NCBI GenBank assembly: GCA_963839745.1
Contig: CAWIWC010000017.1
Coordinates: 1-64,000, forward strand
Direction: 5' to 3'
Origin: JAIBJN01 sp963839745
GTDB lineage: Bacteria; Actinomycetota; Thermoleophilia; Gaiellales; Gaiellaceae
DNA: 64,000 bases
The notes beneath the pieces are model-generated. The model ran no database searches. It saw only the letters and a program-made list of their open reading frames with translations, and had not been told where the DNA came from. Position 1 is the stretch's first letter; the number at the start of each line of letters is the position of its first letter. Positions 45,607-55,883 of this stretch are shown here, piece by piece. The translations under genes were made by a program, and so were the position numbers.

Positions 45607-47248
45607 ATGAGTACACGGCCCGACTCGGGGGGCTATCACACCTCGGAGGACGAACACATCCTCCACAAGCTCGGCTACGCCCAGGAGTTGTTCCGCGGAA
45701 TGGGCGGGTTCCAGAACTTCGCGATCAGGTTCACGATCATCTCGATTCTCGCCGGCTGTCTGACCTCGTATGCGGTCGGGTTCGAGCACGGCGGGCCGTC
45801 TTCGATCATCTGGGGATGGCTGCTGGTCGGCCTCATGGCGACGATCATCTCGCTCGCGATGGCCGAGATCGCGTCGGCGTACCCCACGGCCGGCGGGCTC
45901 TACTACTGGGCATCCAAGCTCGGCAGCCCAGGCTGGGGCTGGGCCACAGGATGGTTCAACCTGATCGGGCAGGTCGCGGTCACGGCCGCGATCGGCTACG
46001 GCCTCGCGACCTTCGGGGCCGTCCTGCTCGATTTCTGGTTCGGCTACTACGAGCAGATGGACGACCTCTTCGGGGCGTCCGCGAACGCGTCCATCTACCT
46101 GCTGTACGCGTTCTTCATGCTCTGTGCCTGCATCATCAACATCTTCAACATCAGGATCACGGCAGGCCTGAACACGATCTCCGCCTACTGGCACATGGTC
46201 GGCGTCGCGGTCATCGTCGCCGTCCTGATCATCGTCCCTGACCGGCACCAGTCGCTCTCGTACGTCTTCACGGAGACCGTCAACAACTCGGGCTTCGGGG
46301 GCGGAACCACGTCGTGGTCGAGCCCGACGTTCTGGTTCGTGTGGGGCCTCGGGCTGCTGCTCGCGCAGTACACGATCACGGGGTTCGACGCGTCGGCACA
46401 CACCGCGGAGGAGACGAACAAGGCCTCACGGATGGCCGCGACCGGGATGTGGACCTCTGTCGTGGCCTCGGTGATCTTCGGCTGGATTCTCCTGCTCGCC
46501 GTGACCTTCGCGATTCCCGACACCCAGGGCGCGCTGGACAACATCGGCGCAGTCGTCCCCTGGATCTGGCAGGAGTCGATGGGCCAGGGCTGGGCGGAGG
46601 CGCTGCTCTTCATCTGCGTCGTGGCGCAGTTCTTCTGCCTGACGGCGTCGGTGACCTCGGCGTCGCGCATGATGTTCGCCTTCTCGCGCGACCGGGCCGT
46701 TCCCGGCCACACGCTCTGGCGTCGCGTGGCCAGGAACCGCGTGCCGCACTGGTCGGTCATCGGCATCGGGCTCTTCGCGTCGCATCCTGATGATCCCGGC
46801 GGTCTGGAACTACCTCGTCGGCTACTTCGTCGGAACCGCGATTGCGGTCATCGGCCTGTACATCGCCTTCGTCATCCCCGTCTACCTGCGCCTGCGCAAG
46901 GGCGACAGCTGGCAGGAGCCGCGGGCGTGGTCGTTGGGCAAGCACTACAAGTGGATCGACGTCGTGTCCCTCCTCTGGGTGGCGTTCATCACGATCCTCT
47001 TCATCTTCCCGCTCTACGAGGCCGGGTTGCCCTGGTCCGACGACTTCACCTGGGAGCTCACGAACTACACGATCATCTGGTTCGCTGCCATCGGCCTGAT
47101 CTTCGGTGGCTGGTGGTTCCTCTCGGCCAAGAACTGGTTCAAGGGACCGGTTCGGATGGGCACGGAGGAGGAGCTCGAGCGCTACGAGGAAGAGCTCGAG
47201 ACGCGGACGGACAGCGCGCCGGGAGCTAGCGCGCCAGCGCGCGCCTGA
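45607..47248 (+). CDS. APC-family amino acid/amine permease (frame break in sequence)
   Basis: About 546 aa after repair, with around 12 membrane helices. N-terminal GYAQELFRGMGGFQNFA and the AEETNKASR loop are typical of the eukaryotic-like GABA/choline permease branch of APC transporters. The frame breaks by one base near 46783 (after SVIGIGLFA); the rest continues as LMIPAVWNYLVGYFVG. It lies divergent to the gamma-glutamyl ligase, so it probably imports the amine that operon degrades. It overlaps the convergent HAD gene by 23 nt. Confidence 0.87.
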
Positions 47249-47875
47249 CGGCGTCGAGGTTCAGCGCCGGAGCGAGCTCGTCCGCCAGGGCGAGCCGCTC
47301 CGGCGCATGCGTTCCGGGGATCGCCACGCAGTACATCCCGGCTGCCTTGGCAGCGGCGACGCCCGCCTCGGTGTCTTCGAAGACCGTGACCTCCGCCGGG
47401 TCGAGGGCGGCGTCGAGCTGGTCGAGCGCGAGGAGGTAGCCGCCCGGGTCGGGCTTTCCCGCGCCGACGTCCTCGATCGTGACCACGACCCGCGCGGCGG
47501 TCGCGAGCCCGGCCGCCGCGAGCGCCGGCACGACCTCGTCCCGGTGGGCGCCCGACACGACGGCGACCGGCACGGCTTCGGCGGCGTGCAGGAAGGCAGC
47601 ACGCGCGTCGGGCCCGATCGTGGAGCCGTCTCCGACCTGCGCCCGGTAGCGCGCGACCCGCTCCGCGAGCACCGACTCGACGGCGGGATGGTCGTTGCCG
47701 AGCCAAGTACGCACGATCTCCGGGTCCGAGAGGCCCGCCAGTCGTTCGTAGTAGACGTCTCTCGGAGAGCGGCTTCCCCTGCTCGGCGAAGAGGTCGCGC
47801 GAGGATCGCGAAGAGCAGGGGCTCGTCGTCGGAGAGCGTCCCGTTGAAGTCGAACATGAGAGCCCGCGTGCCCAC
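47226..47875 (-). CDS. HAD-superfamily hydrolase (two frame breaks in sequence)
   Basis: About 215 aa after repair. Motif I is MFDFNGTLSD; the second Asp of the usual DxDGT is Asn, as in some HAD subgroups. Motif II is VVSGAH, the Lys is in GAGKPDPGGY and motif IV is FEDTEAG. Extra single bases near 47803 and 47763 break the frame in the cap region (RDLFAEQGKPLSE and DVYYERLAGL lie in other frames). Likely a phosphatase or phosphoglucomutase-like enzyme; substrate unknown. Confidence 0.75.
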
Positions 47876-47912
47876 GGCGCCCGCCAGTCTAGGTTCGCGG
47901 CTGCTCGGTGAG

Positions 47913-49021
47913 CTACGCGACGGGGACGCGCGGGCCCTTCGGCTCGGGGACGTCGTTCAGCAGAGCATCTTCGAGCTCGAGCTCGATTTCGTCCCGTGCG
48001 CCTCCGAGCATTTCGGGCGGCTGAGGCGCACCGCGGCGGAGCCCACCTTTCAACAGGCGCTGGGCTCCAAGAAGGACGAGCACGAGGACGGCGGCGCCCA
48101 CGGCTATGAAGAGCCAGGGAACGCTACGTGGATCGTCCTCGATCGGTGCTCCCGAGCTGTCGGCCTCAGGCGCTGCCGTCGGTGCGTCGGTGACCTCGTT
48201 CGTCTCCGTGTCCACGAAGGCAACGGGATCGGCGGCCGAAGACGACCGCAATCGACCCGCCGTCCGGCGACACGTCGAGCTTGAGCCCGCCGAGGCGCTG
48301 AAGCCCATCAGCCCGTGCAGGTCGATGCAGCGCGCGCTCTTCTCGACCGTGTCGAGCGCGTGGATGAACGGGTGCTCGCCCGCTCCGTCGTAGAGCGTGT
48401 ACGCGAAGCGCCCGTCGGGGCTGGACGAGCGCGTGACTGGCATGCCGCGCATGACGTCGCCAACTTCGCGCGGGTCGATGACGGCTCCGGCCGGAGCCGG
48501 TGCGCGCTCAAGTCGTAGAGCCGAACGAGATAGCGGGAGGGATCTCGCGGCGAGAGGTACTGGACGAGGTAGAGCCACCGTCCGTCGGGCGAGAGCGCAT
48601 CGAAGCTGAAGTCGCCGCGAAGGGTGAAGACGTCGCGCAGTCGCGAGCTTCTTCGCGCCCAGGACGGCGAACGTGGTGGTCCGGCCGCGGGAATGACTGC
48701 GACGCGGTTGGATGAGGACGAGCGTCTTCCCGTCGGCCGAGAGGCCGGACGCCGAGCCGTCGTATGCAACGACGGGCACGGTGAAGCGGCCGACGGAGGA
48801 GCCGAGAGCGGAGCAGCTGGCCGTTGTCGACGTCGACTTGGCAGCGACGGCGTCTTCCGGCCCGCAGGAGGTGTGACGTAGCGGACGCCGTTGACCGGCG
48901 CCGTGGCGACGCCGGAGAGGCTGGCATCCACTCCTTCGACCGGAAGGCCGTCCGCGCGAGCGGCTGGCAGGAAGCAAGAGCGACGAGGGCGACGAGCGCG
49001 AGTGGCAGCAGGCGGGTTCTC
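47913..49021 (-). pseudogene. Membrane-anchored beta-propeller-like protein, frame broken many times
   Basis: Pieces in three frames give one coherent protein of about 365 aa. They are a signal peptide (LLPLALVALVALAS), propeller-like repeats (SADGKTLVLIQP, SPDGRWLYLVQYLSP, SPDGRFAYTLYDG, SPDGGSIAVVFG), and a C-terminal membrane helix (VPWLFIAVGAAVLVLVLLG) with a basic, then acidic tail. At least six frame changes occur between about 48980 and 48230. Too many for one event: either a decayed gene or a poorly resolved stretch. Divergent from the FAD enzyme. Confidence 0.55.
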
Positions 49022-49072
49022 ATGCCTCCGATACGGAGGCCGTCCTGCTCGAGGTCCCCGTAGGGTTACGCG

Positions 49073-51494
49073 GTGCGCGACAGGGCCCGAGCGGTCGTCA
49101 TCGGTGGAGGCGTCGGCGGGGCCTCCGTCCTCTACTGGCTGGCGCGACTGGGGTGGGAGGACGTCCTCCTCGTCGAGCGCGCCGACCTGACGAGCGGCTC
49201 GACCTTCCATTCCGCCGGTCTCGTCGGTCAGCTGCGCGGCTCGTTGAGCCTCACGCGGATGATGATGAACTCGGTCGACCTCTACCGGACGCTCGCCGAC
49301 GAGGTCGGGCTCGAGACCGGTTGGCACGAGGTCGGCTCGCTGCGGCTCGCCTCGTCGGAGGAGCGCATGGAGGAGCTCGCCCGCCAGGCCGGCTGGGCGA
49401 AGACGTTCGGGCTGCCGCTGGAGCTGATCTCGGCCGAGGACGCGCAGAAGCTCTTCCCGCCCATGTCGACCGAGGGCGTGCTCGGCGCCGCCTATCTGCC
49501 GACGGACGGCTACATCGACCCGAGCCAGCTCACCTTCGCGCTCGCCGAGGGCGCGCGGAAGCGCGGCGCCGAGATCGCGACCAACACCCGTGTGACGGGC
49601 ATCCGCGTCGAACGAGGGCGGGTGACTCGGCGTCGAGACGGACAAGGGTGACGTCGAGGCCGAGGTCGTCGTCAACGCGGGCGGCATGTTCGCCGGCGAG
49701 ATCGGCCGGCTCGCGGGCGTGAACGTCCCCGTCATCCCGATGGCGCACGAGTACCTCGTGACCAAGCCGAGCGGCGTCCCGCTCGACGTTCCGACGATGC
49801 GCGACCCGTCGCTGCTCGTCTACTTCCGCGGCGAGTCGGGCGGCCTGGTCATGGGCGGCTACGAGCGCAACCCGGCGCCGTGGGGCCTCGACGGCATCCC
49901 GCCCGACTTCAACGGGCAGCTCCTTGCGGAGGACTGGGAGCGCTTCGAGGAGCTGATGACGAACGCCGTCGTCCGCGTCCCGGAGCTCGAAGACGCGGAG
50001 GTCGTGAAGCTCGTCAACGGCCCGGAGGCGTTCACGCCCGACGGCGAGTTCATCCTGGGCGAGTCGGACGTGCGCGGCTTCTGGGTCGCCGCCGGGTTCT
50101 GCGCGCACGGCCTCGCCGGCGCGGGCGGCATGGGGCGACTCGTGGCCGAGTGGATCGTCGAGGGCGTGCCGAGCCTGGACGTCTGGGAGATGGACTCACG
50201 GCGCTTCGGCGCGGCCTACGCGAGCCAGGCGTACACGCTCGCGCGCACGGTCGAGGTCTACTCCACGTACTACGACGTCAAGTACCCGGGCCACGAGCGC
50301 GAGGCCGGCCGACCACTCCGGCTCTCGCCGACCTACGAGCGCCTCGCCGACCTCGGCGCCGCCTTCGGCGAGAAGTCCGGCTGGGAGCGCGCGAACTGGT
50401 TCGACCCCAACGCCGAGCGCGGCGACGAGTCGCTCCGCCCGCGCGGCTGGGCGGGACGCCTGTGGTCGCCGGCGATCGGCGCCGAGCACCGCGCCTGCCG
50501 CGAGGCCGCGGCGCTCTTCGACGAGACGTCCTTCGCCAAGCTGGACGTCGTCGGCGAGGGCGCGGCCGACTTCCTCGAGCGGCTCTGCGACAACCGCGTC
50601 GCGCGCGACGTCGGCACGGTGACCTACACGCAGATGCTCAACGAGCGGGGTGGGATCGAGTGCGACTTCACCGTCACGCGGCTCGGGGAGGACCGCTTCC
50701 GCATCGTCACCGGGACGGCCTTCGGCCAGCACGATGCCGCCTGGATCCGCTCGCACGCGCCTGACGACGGCTCCGTGCTCGTCGAGGACGTCACGTCGCG
50801 CTTCGCCTGCCTCGGCCTGTGGGGCCCCGCCGCGCGCGATCTCCTCCAGCCGCTCACCGAGGCCGACCTCGGCAACGAGTCGTTCCCGTACATGCGCGCG
50901 CGGCAGCTGAGCGTGGGGCACGTCCCGTGCCTCGCCGTCCGCGTCACCTACGTCGGCGAGCTCGGCTGGGAGCTCTACTGCCCGACGGAGTTCGGCCGGC
51001 GTCTCTGGGACGCGATCTGGGAGGCGGGAGCCGACCACGGCCTGGTCGCGGGCGGCTACAAGGCGATCGACTCGCTCCGGTTGGAGAAGGGCTATCGCGT
51101 GTGGGGCGCCGACATCACGCCGGACGAGACGCCGTACGAGTCCGGGCTCGGCTTCGCGGTCAAGCTCGACAAGGGCGACTTCATCGGGCGCCAGGCCCTC
51201 GTCGCCGCGCAGGAGACGGCACCCGAGCGAAGGCTCGCCTGCCTCGTCCTCGACGACCCGCGCTCCGTCGCGCTCGGCTCGGAGCCGGTGCGCATGGACG
51301 ACGAGATCCTCGGGCGCGTGACGAGCGGCGGCTACGGCTATTCGGTCGAGCGCTCGATCGCCTACGCCTATGTGCCCGCGCAATCTGCGGAAGCCGGCCG
51401 GGAAGTCCAGGTGGAGATCTTCGGCGAGTGGGTCCCGGGCACGATCGCCGAGGAGCCGCTCTGGGACCCGGCAGGCGAGAGGATCCGGTCCTGA
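49073..51494 (+). CDS. FAD-dependent oxidoreductase/GcvT fusion, dimethylglycine dehydrogenase-like (frame break in sequence)
   Basis: About 806 aa. N-terminal DAO-type FAD domain (VVIGGGVGGASVLYWLARLG and GLVGQLRG), then a C-terminal GcvT folate domain from about residue 430 (FDETSFAKLDVVG, GLWGPAARDLLQ, YVGELGWELY). Such enzymes demethylate dimethylglycine or sarcosine and pass the one-carbon unit to tetrahydrofolate. One extra C near 49630 breaks the frame before GVETDKGDVEAEVVV. TAGGGT at 49061-49066 ends 6 nt before the GTG. It may act on N-methylated amines linked to the nearby amine cluster. Confidence 0.88.
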
Positions 51495-52117
51495 CGGCGC
51501 CCGAGCTCCGCGATCTCGCGCCGGGCCTCTGGATCTGGCGCCTTCAGCATCCCGACTGGACGCCGGATGCCGACTGGGAGCCGCCCGTGACCTCCACCTG
51601 CGTCGAGTCCGGCGGCGAGGTCGTGCTCATCGACCCGCTGGCGCCGCCCGACGACGCTCGGGAGATCTGGGAGCGCCTCGACGCGAGCCCGCCGACCGTC
51701 GTCGTGATCCTCAAGCCCGACCACGTCCGCGACGTCGACCGCTTCGTCGAGCGCTACGGCGCCCGCGCCTACGGGCCGTACCTCTTCTGGCGGCACGACA
51801 TTCCGGAGACCGAGTTGGCGGGGATCGAGCCCGGAGACGAGCTGCCGGGCGGGCTCCTCGCGCTCTACGACGGCCGCGGCCGCAGCGAGACCCCGGTCTG
51901 GCTCCCCGAGCAGCGGACGCTCGTCTTCGCCGACGCGCTCACCGCGCCCGACGGCGAGCTGCGCGTCTGGGCGACGCCGTGGCACGAGCAGCGCACGCTG
52001 CCGGCCCTCCGCGAGCTCCTCGACTTGCCGTTCGAGCGAGTGATCGTCTCCCATGGCGACCCGGTGCACGACAGGGCCGCCTTCGAGCGGGCGCTCTCGC
52101 TTCCGCCCTACGGCTAG
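51491..52117 (+). CDS. Metallo-beta-lactamase-fold-like protein without metal ligands
   Basis: About 208 aa. Strand pattern and spacing resemble MBL proteins (GGEVVLIDPLAPP, a central VVVILKPDHVRDVDRF, and FERVIVSHGDPV near the end), but the HxHxDH motif is reduced to KPDHVRD, so it is probably not a zinc hydrolase of the usual type. The start is uncertain: no ATG or GTG is close; CTG at 51491 follows GAGAGG and overlaps the upstream stop, GTG at 51428 is the other option. Overlaps the convergent gene by 4 nt. Confidence 0.6.
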   Translation: MTAPELRDLAPGLWIWRLQHPDWTPDADWEPPVTSTCVESGGEVVLIDPLAPPDDAREIWERLDASPPTVVVILKPDHVRDVDRFVERYGARAYGPYLFWRHDIPETELAGIEPGDELPGGLLALYDGRGRSETPVWLPEQRTLVFADALTAPDGELRVWATPWHEQRTLPALRELLDLPFERVIVSHGDPVHDRAAFERALSLPPYG

Positions 52118-52524
52118 TCGTCCTCCAGTTCCTGCGCGAGCACACCGGCGGCGTAGGCCCGCCAGGCGACGTCAGGTGCGTCGACGAGCCCGTGGAGCGC
52201 CTCGCTGACGTGGGCGAGGCCCTCCGCCTGGACGCGGAGCTGCCTGACGCCTTCCTCGAGCGCGATCTGGCGGTCGACCGTGCGCAGGTCGTCGGCCATC
52301 GAGCTCACCGCCCTGCCGTGCAGGTCGAGGCCGCGGCCCGGATCCCCGCCGGTGCTGAGGAGCAGAAGCGCCCGGCGGGCCGCGCCGCGGGCCTGGTCCG
52401 GGTCGAGGTGGACGTCGCGCCCCGCGACGGTGGCGAGCACGACGAGCCCTGTCGCGAGCGCCTCCGTCCCCTCGTCCTCCGCCAGAGCGCGCTCCAGGTC
52501 GAGCAGCCAGGTCGCGGGGCTCAC
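52114..52524 (-). CDS. Hypothetical protein
   Basis: 136 aa, helical and Ala/Leu/Asp-rich (ATWLLDLERALAEDEG, EGVRQLRVQAEGL). No motif recognised. The GTG start overlaps the stop of the ornithine-cyclodeaminase-like gene, so it is the last gene of a three-gene operon with it and the PPOX gene. Confidence 0.55.
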   Translation of the reverse strand: MSPATWLLDLERALAEDEGTEALATGLVVLATVAGRDVHLDPDQARGAARRALLLLSTGGDPGRGLDLHGRAVSSMADDLRTVDRQIALEEGVRQLRVQAEGLAHVSEALHGLVDAPDVAWRAYAAGVLAQELEDD

Positions 52525-53450
52525 CGGTCGAGCTCGGTCCCGGCGCCCTCCGCGCGCGCCCGCTCGAGGACGACGTTCGCGAAGGCGGCGTCGAGGGCGC
52601 CGATGCCCAGGTTGCAGCAGAGCGCCCGCTCGGGCGACCCGTCGCGGCCGAGGCCCTCTCCGACGTTCCCCTCGGGTGCCGGCCATCCCTGGAAGTGGCC
52701 CAGCTCGCGGTAGTACTCGAACTGGCCGATATCGTCCGCGAGGAAGACCTCGGCGGCGGCGACGGTCTCGGGCCGGAAGTAGAAGTCGAAGTCGATCGGA
52801 AGCGCGAGCCAGCGCTCGCCGAGGTGCTCGGGCCGGATCGACGGCTCGGGATCTTCGATGATCGGCCCCGCCGTCACGACGATCTCCGCACCCTCGAGCG
52901 CCGCCTCCCAACCCGAGGCGCCTTCGACGCGGTCGCCCATGCGCTCGACCCGCTCCGGGTGCGGGTCCCAGGCCCGGATCTCCACTTCGGGGTTCATCGC
53001 ATGCAGGAGCGAGGCATGGAACCGTCCCTGCTCGCCGCAGCCCAGGATGGCAGCGCGCCGCCAGCCGTCCGGCGCGAAGCGTCGCACGCACACCCCGCTG
53101 GCGGCAGCCGTGCGGGCGGCCGTGATCTCGGCGCCGTCCATGATCGCGAGGGGCAGGCCCGTCTCGGCGTCGTTCACGACGACGAGCCCGGTGATGTAGG
53201 GGAGACCGCGCTCCTTGTTCGCCGGGTAGCCGCCCACCCACTTGAGCGCGACGACGTCCTCATCCCGCAGATAGGCCGGCATCGCGTGCAGGAACGAGTC
53301 CTTGCGCGGGTGCACGCCCGGCTTGGGCGGCAGCTCCACGCGCCCGGCCGCGAGCGACCGGTACGTGTGCTCGACGAGGTCGAGCTGCTCGGTGACCTCG
53401 GGAAGGAGCGCCGCAACATCGGCGCGGCTCAGGTAGAGCAGGCCGCTCAA
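52521..53450 (-). CDS. Ornithine cyclodeaminase/mu-crystallin family protein
   Basis: 309 aa from TTG, in a TTGA overlap with the PPOX gene stop. NAD loop ILGCGEQGRFHASLL; substrate-side region VALKWVGGYPANKERGLP and AEITAARTAAAS. Family members act as ornithine cyclodeaminase, alanine dehydrogenase or ketimine reductase; the substrate cannot be decided here. Confidence 0.85.
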   Translation of the reverse strand: MSGLLYLSRADVAALLPEVTEQLDLVEHTYRSLAAGRVELPPKPGVHPRKDSFLHAMPAYLRDEDVVALKWVGGYPANKERGLPYITGLVVVNDAETGLPLAIMDGAEITAARTAAASGVCVRRFAPDGWRRAAILGCGEQGRFHASLLHAMNPEVEIRAWDPHPERVERMGDRVEGASGWEAALEGAEIVVTAGPIIEDPEPSIRPEHLGERWLALPIDFDFYFRPETVAAAEVFLADDIGQFEYYRELGHFQGWPAPEGNVGEGLGRDGSPERALCCNLGIGALDAAFANVVLERARAEGAGTELDR

Positions 53451-53836
53451 CGCGCGACGACCACCGGCTCCACGACCACCTTCAGGCGATTCTCGCCCGG
53501 CTTGCGCCAGGGATAGTCGGTCCCGAGGTACTTCCTAGCCAGGTCGTCGATCTGATGCTCGGCCACCTCGCCGTCGATCATCTCGAGCACGCGGCCGCGG
53601 ATCGTGACCCGGTCGTAGATGTCGTCCCGGTCGGCGACCGAGATCGCGACGCGTGGGTCGCGGCGCATGTTCCTCTCCTTGAGGCGCCCGAGCGCGGTGT
53701 TGAACGTGATGTTGCCGTCCTCCATGGCGATCCAGATGGGGCTCACCTGCGGCGACCCATCCTCCATCACCGTCGCCAGAAACGCCAAGTTCGGCGCCTC
53801 GATCTTCGATCGTGCGCTGTCGTCCAGCCGAGCCAT
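53447..53836 (-). CDS. PPOX-class (FMN/F420-dependent) split-barrel protein
   Basis: 129 aa. It has the opening LAFLATVMEDGSPQVSPIWI, then TALGRLKERNMRRDPRVAIS, then RGRVLEM, all typical of the actinobacterial F420-binding PPOX group. Such proteins reduce small substrates with F420 or bind FMN. GGGGGAGGATCG precedes the ATG. Confidence 0.87.
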   Translation of the reverse strand: MARLDDSARSKIEAPNLAFLATVMEDGSPQVSPIWIAMEDGNITFNTALGRLKERNMRRDPRVAISVADRDDIYDRVTIRGRVLEMIDGEVAEHQIDDLARKYLGTDYPWRKPGENRLKVVVEPVVVAR

Positions 53837-53943
53837 CGATCCTCCCCCGATTGGATGTCGTACGCAGTAACGGCGTGCCGCGCGGTTTGTTCCCGACTCC
53901 CGTCGAGGTCAGCCCCGTCATTTGAGCGGAGTACGGTACGCGG

Positions 53944-55080
53944 GTGCCGCTTCTCCGAGGCACCCGCGTCCTCGCCTTCGAGAACGGCCTCGCGGGGCCG
54001 CTCGCGTCGCGGCTTCTCGCCGACCTCGGCGCCGACGTCGTCAAGATCGAGCGCCCCGGCACGGGCGACGTCACGCGCAGCTGGGACACGGTCGCGGCCG
54101 GGCTCTCGAGCGGCTTCGTGTGGATGAACCGGGGGAAGCGCAGCGTCGTCCTGAACGTGAAGGACCCCGCTGACCGGCCGGCGATCGAGCGCCTGATCGA
54201 GCGCAGCGACGTCGTGCTCCAGAACTACACGCCGGGTTGGGCCGACCGCGTCGGGCTCGACGAGGAGGCGGTCAGGAAGCTCCGGCCGGACGTCGTCTAC
54301 GTCGAGATCTCCGGCTACGGCCCGGACGGGCCGTATGCGAAGAAGAACGCCTACGACCTGGTCATGCAGGGCGAGACCGGCCTCATCGCCGTCACCGGGA
54401 CGCCGGGAGAGCCCGCGCGCGTCGGCATCTCGGCGTGCGACGTCGGCGCGGGGAGCTATGCAGCCGTGGCCACCCTGGCCGCGCTGGCGCGTCGTGCGGA
54501 GACCGGGGAGGGCGCGCGGGTCTCCGTCTCGCTCTTCGACACGATGGTCGACTGGCTCGGCTACTTCCCGCACCTCTGGTGGCACCGGCAGGAGGCGCCG
54601 CCACGGACCGGCATGCGCCACCCGCACTTCTGCCCCTACGGCCCCTTCCCGGCCGGCGACGGGCGGCTCTTCGGGTTCGCCGTCCTTTCGGCGGAGCACT
54701 GGCGCGCCCTCTGCGCCGACGTGGTCGACCGCCCCGACCTGCTGGACGATCCGCGCTTCGCCACGAACGAGGCGAGGGTCGAGAACCGCGCCCTCCTCGA
54801 GCCGCTCCTGGAGGAGCTCTTCGGCGCGCTCTCCGCTGAGGAATGGCTCCAGATGCTGGAGGCCGCCCGCATCCCGTGCGGCGCCGTCAACGAGATCCCC
54901 GACGTCGTCGAGCACCCGCAGCTCGCACACAACGGCCTCGTCGTCGACGTCGACTCCGAGGTCGGCACGCTGCCCGTGATCGGCAGCCCGTTCCTGGTCG
55001 ACGGCGAGCGCCCGCCGTCGGGCGCGGTGCCCGCTCTCGGCGAGCACACCGCCGAGGTCCTGAAGGAAATCGGGCTCTAG
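53944..55080 (+). CDS. Class III CoA transferase (CaiB/BaiF)
   Basis: 378 aa from GTG. Family marks: FENGLAGPLASRLLADLGADVVKIE, NYTPGWADRVGLD, the catalytic Asp in NAYDLVMQGETG, and a C-terminal RIPCGAVNEIPDVVEHPQL. It moves CoA between carboxylic acids; the pair is unknown. TACGGT at 53932-53937 ends 6 nt before the GTG, suggesting a leaderless message. Its stop shares a CTAG with the convergent aldo/keto reductase. Confidence 0.9.
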   Translation: MPLLRGTRVLAFENGLAGPLASRLLADLGADVVKIERPGTGDVTRSWDTVAAGLSSGFVWMNRGKRSVVLNVKDPADRPAIERLIERSDVVLQNYTPGWADRVGLDEEAVRKLRPDVVYVEISGYGPDGPYAKKNAYDLVMQGETGLIAVTGTPGEPARVGISACDVGAGSYAAVATLAALARRAETGEGARVSVSLFDTMVDWLGYFPHLWWHRQEAPPRTGMRHPHFCPYGPFPAGDGRLFGFAVLSAEHWRALCADVVDRPDLLDDPRFATNEARVENRALLEPLLEELFGALSAEEWLQMLEAARIPCGAVNEIPDVVEHPQLAHNGLVVDVDSEVGTLPVIGSPFLVDGERPPSGAVPALGEHTAEVLKEIGL

Positions 55081-55870
55081 CCGGCCAGATCCTCGACGAG
55101 GCGCCGCTCGTCGGGGCCGAACCAGGGAGGGGAGCCCGCGGCGGCGTTCTCGCGCGCATGCTCTGGGCTCGTGGTCGCCGGGATCACCGCCGTGACCCGA
55201 GGGTCGGAGAGCGCCCACTTGATCAGCGCCTGCGCCCATGCTCTCGACGCCGAGCGGCTCGAGGAGAGCTCGGTTCGGGGCCGGGGAGCAGCGAGCCCTC
55301 GCCCAGCGGCCGCATGACGATCACGCCGAGCCCCAGCTCCTCCGCGAGCGGCAGGATCTCGCGCTCGACCTCGCGCTCGTACGGATTCAGGGGGATCTGG
55401 ATCGCGTCGATCCGTCCCGTTCTCATCACGCGTGCGAGCTCGTCGAAGGCCGACGCCGAGTAGTGCGTCGCGCCGAGGAAGCGGATCCGTCCGTCCTCGC
55501 GCTCAGCTTCGAGCCAGTCGAGGTGCTCGCTCCACGAGACGAGGTTGTGCACCTGCTCGAGGTCGATCCGCCCGTCGTAGAAGCGCAGCTGGGCCTCGAG
55601 CTGCTCGCGACCGGTGGCGACCGACGGCGTCCAGATCTTCGTGGCCACGAACGCTTCGTCCCTGCGCTCTGCGAGCGCGCGGCCGAGCACGCGCTCCGCG
55701 CGGCCGTACATCGGCGACGAGTCGACGAGCCGGGTGCCCTCCTCGAAGGCGGCCTCGACCACGCGGTCGGCCACATCCTGCCGCTCGTCGTCGAGGTCGA
55801 ACGTGTTCCAGGTTCCCAGGCCGACGACGGGCAGGTCGACGCCGGTGCGCCCGAGGGGCCTCCGCTCCAT
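55077..55870 (-). CDS. Aldo/keto reductase (frame breaks in sequence)
   Basis: About 263 aa after repair, starting at ATG 55870 (MERRPLGRTGVDLPVVGLGTW). Catalytic Tyr in SSPMYGRAE and Lys in VATKIW. The first 200 residues are in one frame; near 55265 and 55240 the frame changes, and the repaired end reads ALIKWALSDPRVTAVIPATT and ends VEDLAG. Uses NADPH to reduce carbonyls; substrate unknown. Its start is 13 bp from the divergent hpnC start, so the promoters overlap. Confidence 0.82.
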
Positions 55871-55883
55871 ACTGTTCCCCACC

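Noticed and set aside
44191..46401. A 736-aa minus-strand frame spanning the ligase and permease
   Set aside because: It crosses two real genes on different frames and strands and contains no family signal.
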